Assembly (NCBI GenBank): GCA_050246015.1
Contig: JBFWWU010000001.1
Coordinates: 186,001-250,000 of the forward strand
Source: JTS-AC122 sp050246015
GTDB lineage: Bacteria > Planctomycetota > Phycisphaerae > Phycisphaerales > UBA1924
Direction: 5' to 3'
DNA: 64,000 nucleotides
The first letter of the stretch is position 1. Each line of letters starts with the position of its first letter. Both the position numbers and the translations under genes were made by a program. The notes beneath the pieces are model-generated. The model saw nothing but the letters and a program-made list of their open reading frames with translations. It was not told the origin of the DNA and made no database searches. Below are positions 57,596 through 64,000 of this stretch, piece by piece.

Positions 57596-59017
57596 ATGCA
57601 ATCGAAGTTTGCATCTGTGGCGGGTGGATTCGCTTCGGCGTACCTCACCTCCCTCGCCGCGTTCGCCCAGCCCGTGCCCCTGCTCGTACAGGGCGATGCC
57701 GTCAGCGGCGTCGGGCTGGTCACCCGCATCGATAACCTCGCGGTCAACAACTCCGGCGTCTGGATGGTCGAGGCGGACACCGATAACTCCGACACCAACG
57801 CCGACGTGGTCGTCGTTCGCAACGGGATGCTCTTCCTCCAGGAAAATCAGTTGCTCGCCGCCCCCGCTGGCGCCAACCTCAGCAGCGTCGATGCCTTCAA
57901 CCTCAACGCCGCCGGGCACTCGGGGTGGAACTCCTTCCTCCGCAACACCGGTGGCTCCACCAATGACTCCGGCATCTTCTACGACGACACCCTCGTCCTC
58001 CAGGAAGGCTTCGTCTCGCTCGATCCCGGCTTCAGCGCCGGCACCCCCTACATCGGCTTCTTCCACACTTTCTTCAACGATGCCAACCAGATCCTTGTCA
58101 TCGCCAGCGTCGATGACCCGGCGATCCCCACCACCGTTGACCGCGCCCTGGTCGTCCTGAACTACGACCCCGCCATGGGCTCGTTCCAGGAGTCCGTCCT
58201 CTTCAAGGAAGGCGACGTGCTCCCGGGCCAGACCGAGACCGTCGCCGATTTCGGCACCGGCGCGCACGACACCGGCTTCAACAACGCCGGCGACGTCCTC
58301 TTCTTCGCCGATCTCACCGGCGACACCACCCGCGACGGCGTCATCTACCTCAACTCCACGCTCCTGGCCCAGGAAGGCTCCCCCTCCCCCGTCGCCGGAC
58401 GCAACTGGCTCTCCCTCACCACGACCGGCCGGGCCCTCAACAACGCCGGTGATTACGTCTATCGCGGCACCCTCGCCGGCGACACCGCGACCGATCAAGT
58501 CATCATCAAGAACAACGCCGTCTTCAGGCAGGAAGGCGACTCCCTTCCAGCCATCGGCGCGTTCTCGTTCACCGCCTTCGGCACCGGCCCCATCGGGCTC
58601 AGCGACGCCGGCGACGTCCTCTGGTGGGGCGACTGGAACGACCCCGACACCACCCAAGACACCGGCCTCTTCCTGAACGATCAACTCCTCGTCCAGGAAG
58701 GCGTCACCATGATCAACGGGCTGCTCGTGCAGTCCGTCAGCGGCGGCGAGTCCGGATCCGCGATCAGCCCCAATGGCCGCTTCATCATCTTCGAGGCCAC
58801 CCTCACCAACGGCTCCACCACCTTCAACGGCGCCTTCCTCATCGATCGCGGCGGCTCCTGCCCCGCCGACTTCAACGCCGACGGCTCCGTCAACTCACAG
58901 GACTTCTTCGACTTCCTCGCCGCCTTCTTCGCCTCCGACGCCGATTTCAACCACGACGGCGTCACCAACAGCCAGGACTTCTTCGACTTCCTCGCCGCTT
59001 TCTTCGCCGGCTGCTGA
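57596..59017 (+). CDS. Secreted repeat protein with dockerin-like tag
   Basis: A 473-residue exported protein. It has a signal peptide (to about residue 24, LAAFAQ) and a body of about 400 residues of repeated β-rich units. Phrases such as LNDQLLVQEG, YDDTLVLQEG, LNSTLLAQEG and NNAVFRQEGD recur about every 60 residues, alternating with NNAGD-V or LSDAGDV, suggesting a propeller. The C-terminal dockerin-like pair is DFNADGSVNSQDFFDFLAAF and DFNHDGVTNSQDFFDFLAAF, ending AGC. AAGGAG lies 5 bases before the ATG. The ligand or role is unknown. Confidence 0.82.
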   Translation: MQSKFASVAGGFASAYLTSLAAFAQPVPLLVQGDAVSGVGLVTRIDNLAVNNSGVWMVEADTDNSDTNADVVVVRNGMLFLQENQLLAAPAGANLSSVDAFNLNAAGHSGWNSFLRNTGGSTNDSGIFYDDTLVLQEGFVSLDPGFSAGTPYIGFFHTFFNDANQILVIASVDDPAIPTTVDRALVVLNYDPAMGSFQESVLFKEGDVLPGQTETVADFGTGAHDTGFNNAGDVLFFADLTGDTTRDGVIYLNSTLLAQEGSPSPVAGRNWLSLTTTGRALNNAGDYVYRGTLAGDTATDQVIIKNNAVFRQEGDSLPAIGAFSFTAFGTGPIGLSDAGDVLWWGDWNDPDTTQDTGLFLNDQLLVQEGVTMINGLLVQSVSGGESGSAISPNGRFIIFEATLTNGSTTFNGAFLIDRGGSCPADFNADGSVNSQDFFDFLAAFFASDADFNHDGVTNSQDFFDFLAAFFAGC

Positions 59018-59074
59018 CTCTTCTACGCCAGGACGCCTTCCTCCCCTCGTGGGGCAGGCGGCCGCCTGCTCTGT

Positions 59075-59647
59075 TCACCGGCCTGCCGTCTTATTCCGCT
59101 CCCGCGCCACCGTCCGTGCGCGCGCGATCATCAACGCGGGATCGGTCGTGCCGCACTCCGGACACGTCGCCCGGATCGGGAGTCCGGCGAGGTCATACCT
59201 GCAGTTCGCGCAGATGCCGCGCCGCGTGCGTCGTGCACGCTCGTGCGCGCGTCCGAGCAATATGAGCAGGCCCGCGGGAGCGATCGCCGCGACGATCAGG
59301 TTCACCCGAAGCGAGCGCACCAGTGACATGCCCGCAAGCGCGTCGACGAATGAATCGTCCTCGACCCACCCGCCGCCGAGCGCCACGGCCATCTCCGGTG
59401 GGTCCCTCGGAATGATGCGAAACTCAGGAGACAACCCGATGTGCTCAGGATCAAAGCGAAACCAGTGGATGTTGACGGTGTAGCGAGAGGCCCGGACGTG
59501 GATGGGCACCCCGCCCGACGTATACCAGACGAGGTGATCGTGAAGAACAAGCATGCCCGTGGCGATCGCGGCTACGTACACCAGGCATACGACGCCCGCG
59601 ATTGCGAGCAGCGCGTCGGCGCGGGATCGAGAGGTTCGAGACTTCAT
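59075..59647 (-). CDS. Membrane protein with planctomycete zinc ribbon
   Basis: A 190-residue protein with two membrane helices (about 12-34 and 116-134) flanking an extracytoplasmic domain of about 80 residues. A cytoplasmic four-Cys ribbon follows: CANCRYDLAGLPIRATCPEC, the form very common in planctomycete membrane proteins. The C-terminal tail is basic. Function is unknown. It lies between a dockerin-tagged protein (convergent) and 3-hydroxyanthranilate dioxygenase (same strand, 108 bases upstream), but no functional link is apparent. Confidence 0.72.
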   Translation of the reverse strand: MKSRTSRSRADALLAIAGVVCLVYVAAIATGMLVLHDHLVWYTSGGVPIHVRASRYTVNIHWFRFDPEHIGLSPEFRIIPRDPPEMAVALGGGWVEDDSFVDALAGMSLVRSLRVNLIVAAIAPAGLLILLGRAHERARRTRRGICANCRYDLAGLPIRATCPECGTTDPALMIARARTVARERNKTAGR

Positions 59648-59755
59648 GACCAGCGATGCCGGTTGCGCCCGGGGTGTTGGGGCCCGAGCGGCTTCTCTTA
59701 CTGATCGCCGTTGCCGCTCTTGCTCGCCGCAAGGCCCCGATCTTGGATCATTGAT

Positions 59756-60409
59756 CTATCCGCGCCGGGGCTTGCTCGCCCGCGAACCCGCCTTCTGCTT
59801 CCCCGCTCGCGCCGCTCGCTTGCCGCCCGCCTTCTTGGCCGCCTTCACCTTGCCCCCCTTCACCTCGATCGCGCCCGCTCGCTCGATCACGTGCCCGCAC
59901 GATGCGCACGTGCGCCGCGCCGCCGGCCCGTCCCAGAAATCGTTCATGATCATCTTCAGGTCTTCGTCGATCTTGTTGAGCACCCAGCGCGCTTCGTGCA
60001 CCAGTGTGTCGCACCCCGGGCAATACCACCGCAGCCCGTCCTTCTGAGGGTTCCCCGCCTCATCAAACCCCCGCGGAAACTCGGCGATCAGCCCCACCGT
60101 CCCCGCGGGCCGCTGCGGACGATGTGGCACCCACCGCGGCAGCAGGTACAACTCCCCCTCCTTGATGATCACGTCGCGCGGCTTGGATCCATCCAGCGGC
60201 CGGATCCGCACCGCGATGTCCCCCTTGAGTTGGTAGAACAACTCTTCCGTCGGGTTCACGTGGTAGTCATTCCGCGTGTTCGGTCCGCCCGACACGAACA
60301 GGATCACGTCGCTCGCCTCCGTGAAGAGTTGCTTGTTGCTCACGGGCGGCGTGAGGTGCTTGCGGTTCTGCGTGATCCACTTCTGTAGATTGAGTTTCAG
60401 GTCCGGCAT
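59756..60409 (-). CDS. nbaC: 3-hydroxyanthranilate 3,4-dioxygenase with basic tail
   Basis: A 217-residue cupin Fe(II) dioxygenase that opens 3-hydroxyanthranilate, leading to quinolinate for NAD synthesis or tryptophan breakdown. Metal ligands are H50, E56 and H96 (NDYHVNPTEELFYQ and RWVPHRPQRP). A rubredoxin-like second Fe site is present: C130-x2-C133 and C168-x2-C171. After residue ~182 is an extra tail of about 35 residues very rich in Lys, Ala, Gly and Arg, not found in ordinary members. It is divergent from the sarcosine oxidase-like gene. Confidence 0.93.
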   Translation of the reverse strand: MPDLKLNLQKWITQNRKHLTPPVSNKQLFTEASDVILFVSGGPNTRNDYHVNPTEELFYQLKGDIAVRIRPLDGSKPRDVIIKEGELYLLPRWVPHRPQRPAGTVGLIAEFPRGFDEAGNPQKDGLRWYCPGCDTLVHEARWVLNKIDEDLKMIMNDFWDGPAARRTCASCGHVIERAGAIEVKGGKVKAAKKAGGKRAARAGKQKAGSRASKPRRG

Positions 60410-60619
60410 GACGAATCATCTCCTGCGACGGCCGCTGCGTTGACAGTGTACCGCCCGGGCCCCATCCGAGCCCGCCCGCACCGGCCGCCGCCCGGTGCAC
60501 CACTCGCCCTCCCACTCCCCAGTCCGCGTGCTCGCGCACGCGGGCTCAGATATCCAGCCACCCGCTTGGTCCCACTGCCCGCGATTGACTTCCTCCCACC
60601 CACCCCCCACCCTCCCTGC

Positions 60620-61756
60620 ATGCAGCGATTCGACGTCATCGTGCTCGGGCTCGGAGCGATGGGGTCCGCCGCCACCTACCACCTCGCTCGACGCGGCGCC
60701 CGCGTGCTCGGCCTCGAGCAGTTCGATATCCCTCACGCCCGCGGATCGTCCCACGGACACTCCCGCATGATCCGCCAGGCGTACTTCGAGCACCCCGACT
60801 ACGTCCCGCTCATCCTTCGCGCCTACGAACTCTGGGACTCGCTCGAGCGCGAAGCCGGACACCGCCTCTTGCAACGCACCGGCGGGGTCTACGTCGGCAC
60901 GCCCCGCGGAACCCTCGTCTCCGGCTCCCGCGCATCGGCCGAGATGCACGGGCTTCGGCATGAACTGCTCTCGCGAAGCGACCTCGCTCGCCGCTTCCCG
61001 CAGTTCTGCGTCGGCGACGACTGCGTCGCGCTCTTCGAGCCCGAAGCGGGATACCTCCTCCCCGAGCGCGTCGTCGCCGCTCACGTTCGGCTCGCCCTCG
61101 AACTCGGCGCCCGCGTCCACGCGCACGAGCCCGTCCTCTCCTGGGACGCCGACGGCGATACCGTCCGCGTCACCTCGCCCAGCGCCGTCTACCACGCCCG
61201 CCGACTGATCATCACCCCCGGCGCCTGGGCGTCGAACATCGCCGCCGCCCTCGGCGTCACCGTCACGCCCACACGCCAGGTCCTCGGCTGGGTCTGGCCC
61301 AAGAAGCCCGATCTGTTCACGCTCGGCGTCATGCCCGTCTGGGCCATCGAAAGCCAGACCCACGGCGAGCACTACGGCTTCCCCATCGATCAGGACCTCC
61401 CCGCCCCGGGTTTCAAGGTCGCCCTCCACGCGCCGGGCGCCCCGACCGACCCCGACCGTACCCACTGGCATGCTCAGCCCGGCGATGAAGCGACCTTTCG
61501 CCTCCTTCTGCAGCAGCACCTCCCAGACGCCAGCGGCGACCTGCTCGCCATCCGCGTCTGCATGTACGAAAACTCCCCCGATTCCCACTTCATCATCGAC
61601 CACTGCCCGGGAAAGCCGAACGTCACGATCGCCTGCGGCTTCAGCGGTCACGGCTTCAAGTTCAGCAGCGTCGTCGGCGAGATCCTCGCCGACCTGGCGC
61701 TCCTGGGTTCCACCAGTCTGCCGATCGGGTTCCTCCGCGCACGCCGGTTCGCGTAG
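60620..61756 (+). CDS. Sarcosine oxidase / N-methyltryptophan oxidase family flavoenzyme
   Basis: A 378-residue monomeric DAO-fold oxidase. FAD-binding VIVLGLGAMGSAATYHLARR (7-26), then GSSHGHSRMIRQAYFEHPDY, close to MSOX/MTOX. C314 in IRVCMYENSPD sits at the position of the Cys that binds FAD covalently in MSOX (Cys315). The C-terminal IACGFSGHGFKFSSVVGEIL is a family hallmark. It oxidises secondary amines such as sarcosine or N-methyl amino acids, producing H2O2. The ATG at 60620 is the natural start. Its place beside a tryptophan/kynurenine-pathway enzyme makes an N-methyltryptophan-like substrate tempting, but that is conjecture. Confidence 0.88.
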   Translation: MQRFDVIVLGLGAMGSAATYHLARRGARVLGLEQFDIPHARGSSHGHSRMIRQAYFEHPDYVPLILRAYELWDSLEREAGHRLLQRTGGVYVGTPRGTLVSGSRASAEMHGLRHELLSRSDLARRFPQFCVGDDCVALFEPEAGYLLPERVVAAHVRLALELGARVHAHEPVLSWDADGDTVRVTSPSAVYHARRLIITPGAWASNIAAALGVTVTPTRQVLGWVWPKKPDLFTLGVMPVWAIESQTHGEHYGFPIDQDLPAPGFKVALHAPGAPTDPDRTHWHAQPGDEATFRLLLQQHLPDASGDLLAIRVCMYENSPDSHFIIDHCPGKPNVTIACGFSGHGFKFSSVVGEILADLALLGSTSLPIGFLRARRFA

Positions 61757-61784
61757 CCGCCCTCGCCCCGAGCCTTCAGGGTCG

Positions 61785-62060
61785 TCAATCCTCGTCAAAG
61801 CCCGAATCGACCAGTTTCTTCAGGGCTTGGCACGCGGTGGCGGCGTCGGCGCCCGTGGCCACGATCTCCAGCGCCGTCCCCTTGGTCGCCGCCAGCAGCA
61901 TCATCTGCATGATCGACTTCCCGTCCACCGCCTGGTCCCCTCGCTTCACGACGATCTCGCTGACAAACTGCGTCGCCACGTCCACAAAGCACATCGCCGG
62001 GCGCGCGTGCAGCCCAAGCTTGTTCACGATCGTCACACTGACGCTGACGCTCTCGGACAC
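61785..62060 (-). CDS. ptsH: HPr-family phosphocarrier
   Basis: A 91-residue HPr. The active-site His is H18 in KLGLHARPA, and Ser49 lies in the DGKSIMQMM regulatory helix, so regulation by HPr kinase is possible. Start is GTG at 62060. It lies 79 bases after ptsN on the same strand. No Enzyme I gene is visible in the window. Together with ptsN and hpf it resembles the widespread rpoN-hpf-ptsN-ptsH type cluster, with rpoN absent. Confidence 0.95.
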   Translation of the reverse strand: MSESVSVSVTIVNKLGLHARPAMCFVDVATQFVSEIVVKRGDQAVDGKSIMQMMLLAATKGTALEIVATGADAATACQALKKLVDSGFDED

Positions 62061-62139
62061 GGCGATCTCTTTGCTTTCTATTCAACGTGACGCCGCGACG
62101 GCGGAACCCGGGCGGGTCCGCCTGCGCGGCGAGCCCTGT

Positions 62140-62622
62140 CTAGTTCGCGAACTGCTGCCCGTCGGCCTCTTCCAGCAACCCCCGAACGTCTTCCACCGTT
62201 CCGGACTGCCGCAGAAAACGCCGGAACGTCTCCTTGCTCAGGCTCTTGAAGATCACCTCCATCGCCCGGAGATGATCCTCCGGCTTGTCCTCCGGCGACA
62301 ACAGCAGAAACACGCAGTACACCGGCTGCTTGTCCAGTGCCGCGAAGTCGATCCCCAGCGGGCTCAGCCCGATCGCCACGCTCATCCGCGACACCGAGCG
62401 ATGCTTCACATGCGGCACCGCCACCCCCTTTCCGAACCCCGTCGAACCTCGCTTCTCCCGGTCAAGCACGCGGGAGATCAGTTCGTCACGCAGCGACGCC
62501 TCCGTCGCCCCGGCCGCGATCAGCACGTCCACGAGTTCCGCCACGACCACGTCGCGCTCCCGCCCCGCCAGCTTGGGGACGATGGCGCCCTGCGGCACGA
62601 GTTGAGTCAACTTGATTCCCAT
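62140..62622 (-). CDS. ptsN: PTS IIA-like nitrogen-regulatory protein (PtsN)
   Basis: A 160-residue fructose/nitrogen-type EIIA domain. The phosphorylated His is H71 in STGFGKGVAVPHVKH, and the core DFAALDKQPVYCVFLLLSPE is typical. No membrane EIIB/C partner is visible. In other bacteria such stand-alone EIIA proteins regulate potassium transport and nitrogen or envelope stress responses. It lies between hpf (98 bases upstream) and ptsH (79 bases downstream). Confidence 0.95.
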   Translation of the reverse strand: MGIKLTQLVPQGAIVPKLAGRERDVVVAELVDVLIAAGATEASLRDELISRVLDREKRGSTGFGKGVAVPHVKHRSVSRMSVAIGLSPLGIDFAALDKQPVYCVFLLLSPEDKPEDHLRAMEVIFKSLSKETFRRFLRQSGTVEDVRGLLEEADGQQFAN

Positions 62623-62720
62623 GTTCCGAGTTCTCCCGACCGCGGTCGCCGCTGTCCGTGGCGGCTGGGGCGGTCTGATCGGTAGCGTAGCCGTCCGACC
62701 CGCCTGCTTCGAAACCGCGC

Positions 62721-63014
62721 CTAGTGCGTCCGCAGTTGTTCCTTGAAATCCCGGAGTTGCCTCTGAGACTTGTCCACCGCCAGGTCAATCGCCGCGTACA
62801 GGTCGTCGGCGCTCGCGTGCGAAATAAAATCCTTGTGCTTCACCACGTCCACCCGCAACTCGACCGTGAACTTGTGCTGCGGCAAGGCCTCGCACACGAT
62901 CGTGATCTGCTGCGTCCCATCAAAGAACTTCAGCAGTTTCTCCGCCTTCTGCGCCGCGTACTTCTCGATCGCTTCCGTGATCTGCAGGTGCTTGCCCACC
63001 ACATCGATTCTCAT
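62721..63014 (-). CDS. hpf: Ribosome hibernation-promoting factor, short form
   Basis: A 97-residue protein: MRIDVVGKHLQITEAIEKYA, KLLKFFDGTQQITIVCEALP, and HASADDLYAAIDLAVDKSQR match HPF/YfiA, which binds the 30S subunit and inactivates ribosomes in stationary phase. There is no C-terminal dimerisation extension, so it is the short form. I chose ATG 63014 because AAGGAG lies 5 bases upstream. First gene of the ptsN-ptsH group. Confidence 0.95.
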   Translation of the reverse strand: MRIDVVGKHLQITEAIEKYAAQKAEKLLKFFDGTQQITIVCEALPQHKFTVELRVDVVKHKDFISHASADDLYAAIDLAVDKSQRQLRDFKEQLRTH

Positions 63015-63155
63015 CGTCGCTCCTTCGTTCAGTACGCGAGCAGGTATCGGCCGCACGCCAAGGCGTGCGCCCGGTCACAAGTTGGAACACTATGCGTGCG
63101 GAACCCGTTTGTCCGCGCCGGGATCGCTCCGGCGGGCTCCTCCCCCACGCTGTGC

Positions 63156-63638
63156 TCAGGGCACCAACTTCACCCGGTGCACCGGCGCCGGCGACAACCG
63201 CGATAGACGCTGCTCGCCCCCCGCCCGCAGCAGCCGACCCAGTTCGTACCGCGCGCTCGCGTCCCGCACCTGGATCGTCAGCACCCCGCGACGAAACGAC
63301 CGGACTCTGGCGGCCGCCATCAGATGCTCGCCGACCCCTGACTGCTGAAGCAGCCGATCCCACGCCACGCTCGTGCTCGTGATCCCACGCTGAATCGTCC
63401 GGATCAGCGTCGCTTGCGCCGCGATCTCCGGCGTGATCGATGTGTCCCGCGCCGCCCGGCATCGAGCCGCCCGCGCCCGCGCCAGCGCCACCACCGCAAG
63501 ACGATCGCCAGACGCCGCGTCCCCGCCTGAATCCTCATCCCCAGCGTCGCCGATGATCCCTTCCCCCCGCGCCAGACCGCGCCGGGCTCGCTCAGCCCGA
63601 ATGGCGTTCACCACCATGTTCGCCGGCAACGGGGGCAT
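63156..63638 (-). CDS. dciA: DciA-like (DUF721) protein
   Basis: About 160 residues. The C-terminal ~80 residues (ARVRSFRRGVLTIQVRDASA, RYELGRLLRAGGEQ) match DUF721/DciA, which helps load the replicative helicase DnaB in bacteria without DnaC/DnaI. Unlike E. coli-type DciA, a linker of about 55 residues rich in Gly/Asp/Ala/Arg separates an N-terminal segment. The start is uncertain: ATG 63638 (MPPLPANMVV) is preferred; ATG 63617 or TTG 63668 are alternatives. It lies just downstream of rpmH. Confidence 0.75.
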   Translation of the reverse strand: MPPLPANMVVNAIRAERARRGLARGEGIIGDAGDEDSGGDAASGDRLAVVALARARAARCRAARDTSITPEIAAQATLIRTIQRGITSTSVAWDRLLQQSGVGEHLMAAARVRSFRRGVLTIQVRDASARYELGRLLRAGGEQRLSRLSPAPVHRVKLVP

Positions 63639-63663
63639 GCGTAGAGAGCATAGCGCCCCCAAT

Positions 63664-63692
63664 GACAAAGCCCGCCGCGGGAGGCAGCGGGC
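63664..63692 (-). terminator. Probable terminator downstream of rpmH
   Basis: On the minus strand GCCCGC…GCGGGC forms a 6-bp stem with extra internal pairing (63692-63670), followed by TTTGTC. It sits 39-67 bases after the rpmH stop. Confidence 0.55.
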
Positions 63693-63730
63693 CGCATGGA
63701 TCGAGGCATCGGAATCGAAGCCGTTGGCCT

Positions 63731-63880
63731 TTAGGAGTACTTCTTGTCCGCGACATTCAGCGAGCGACCAACCCGGCGCTTCCGGTTCATCAGTTTGCGC
63801 CCGTTCTTGGTCTTCATTCTCGCGCGGAAGCCGATCGATCGCTTTCGCTTGACCCGGCTTACTCGGTGTGGATAGTGCAT
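63731..63880 (-). CDS. rpmH: 50S ribosomal protein bL34
   Basis: 49 residues: MHYPHRVSRVKRKRSIGFRA then RMKTKNGRKLMNRKRRVGRS, the L34 core with GFRxRM and R-rich helix. I chose ATG 63880; the open frame upstream is not L34-like. It ends NVADKKYS, longer than the usual C-terminus by a few residues, and the N-terminus differs from the common MKRTYQPS. rnpA would be expected past the right edge but is not seen in the remaining 120 bases. Confidence 0.95.
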   Translation of the reverse strand: MHYPHRVSRVKRKRSIGFRARMKTKNGRKLMNRKRRVGRSLNVADKKYS

Positions 63881-64000
63881 ATCAGTCTCCGACCGCAAAA
63901 ACGCGGAGGCGATAATAGCTTCGTGCTCGGGTCTGGTCACGTACCCAACCATGATTTCGCGCGATTATCCTGACGCAATCCGAATCCGCGCCGCAAACAT

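Noticed and set aside
60524..60543. CCGCGTGC-tcgc-GCACGCGG hairpin between the dioxygenase and oxidase genes, followed by GGGCTCAGA resembling an end of the CTGAGCCG element.
   Set aside because: Only about nine bases resemble the element end and no core sequence follows; short GC palindromes are expected by chance in this genome.
63881..64000. Possible rnpA start or replication-origin boxes upstream of rpmH.
   Set aside because: The only start on the minus strand at the edge gives an 11-residue peptide, and no DnaA box (TTATCCACA) is present in the remaining bases.

Overview
The window looks like a chromosomal segment of a high-GC planctomycete, most likely from the Phycisphaerae/Phycisphaerales. 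This rests on several things: four secreted proteins share a C-terminal dockerin-like tag rich in DFFDFL-x-AFF that ends in GC; the giant surface protein begins with an LEPR-XLL-like motif followed by a DUF4347 domain; one membrane protein carries the planctomycete-style C-x2-C-x-YDL-x-GLP...CPECG ribbon; and there are an H-x9-DG-like pseudopilin and a PEP-CTERM-like peroxidase. I see no phage genes, no transposase, no CRISPR array and no rRNA. There is one tRNA (Ser, CGA).

Layout. 1-9558: a cbb3-type cytochrome oxidase locus on the minus strand (fused ccoNO, ccoQ, one-haem ccoP, ccoG, ccoH, a SafE-type membrane protein, and ccoI running off the left edge). A divergent Rrf2-family Fe-S-type regulator faces it, and overlapping inverted repeats sit on the oxidase promoter. 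9681-23223: three surface/secreted proteins, including a 3151-residue repeat protein with 19 cadherin-like repeats. 23536-30482: an inactive-looking HtrA-like protein, a GMC oxidoreductase/aldo-keto reductase pair, a pyruvyltransferase-like protein with a coiled-coil tail, and a secreted FKBP isomerase. 30698-33714: a small cluster of a His-rich membrane protein, a pseudopilin, a dockerin-tagged secreted protein and an ABC ATPase with no visible permease. 33833-40627: a 1500-residue pseudokinase-TM-FGE-fold protein, then a tight minus-strand operon of a TIM-barrel protein, cmk and plsC. 40884-52392: haem peroxidase, dnaE, a 70-residue unknown, a YncE/phosphoesterase fusion, tRNA-Ser and a phosphodiesterase-family protein. 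52425-64000: a PpiD-like membrane protein with rpsD and rpsR, gnd, another dockerin-tagged protein, 3-hydroxyanthranilate dioxygenase, a sarcosine-oxidase-like flavoenzyme, then hpf-ptsN-ptsH, a DciA-like gene and rpmH.

The most unusual signals are short repeats. A roughly 115-bp element bounded by CTGAGCCG/CGGCTCAG occurs at 23303 and 50818 with the inner part inverted relative to shared flanks, plus a diverged copy at 40704; this suggests a MITE or an invertible segment. Separately, dnaE carries three palindrome-rich in-frame insertions. One of these shares a 32-base core (30/32 identical) with the ccoQ-ccoP intergenic region, so a mobile palindromic repeat appears to have been domesticated inside an essential replication gene, much like the Rickettsia palindromic elements.

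All coordinates and motifs were read by eye. Family names are from recognised motifs, not from searches.
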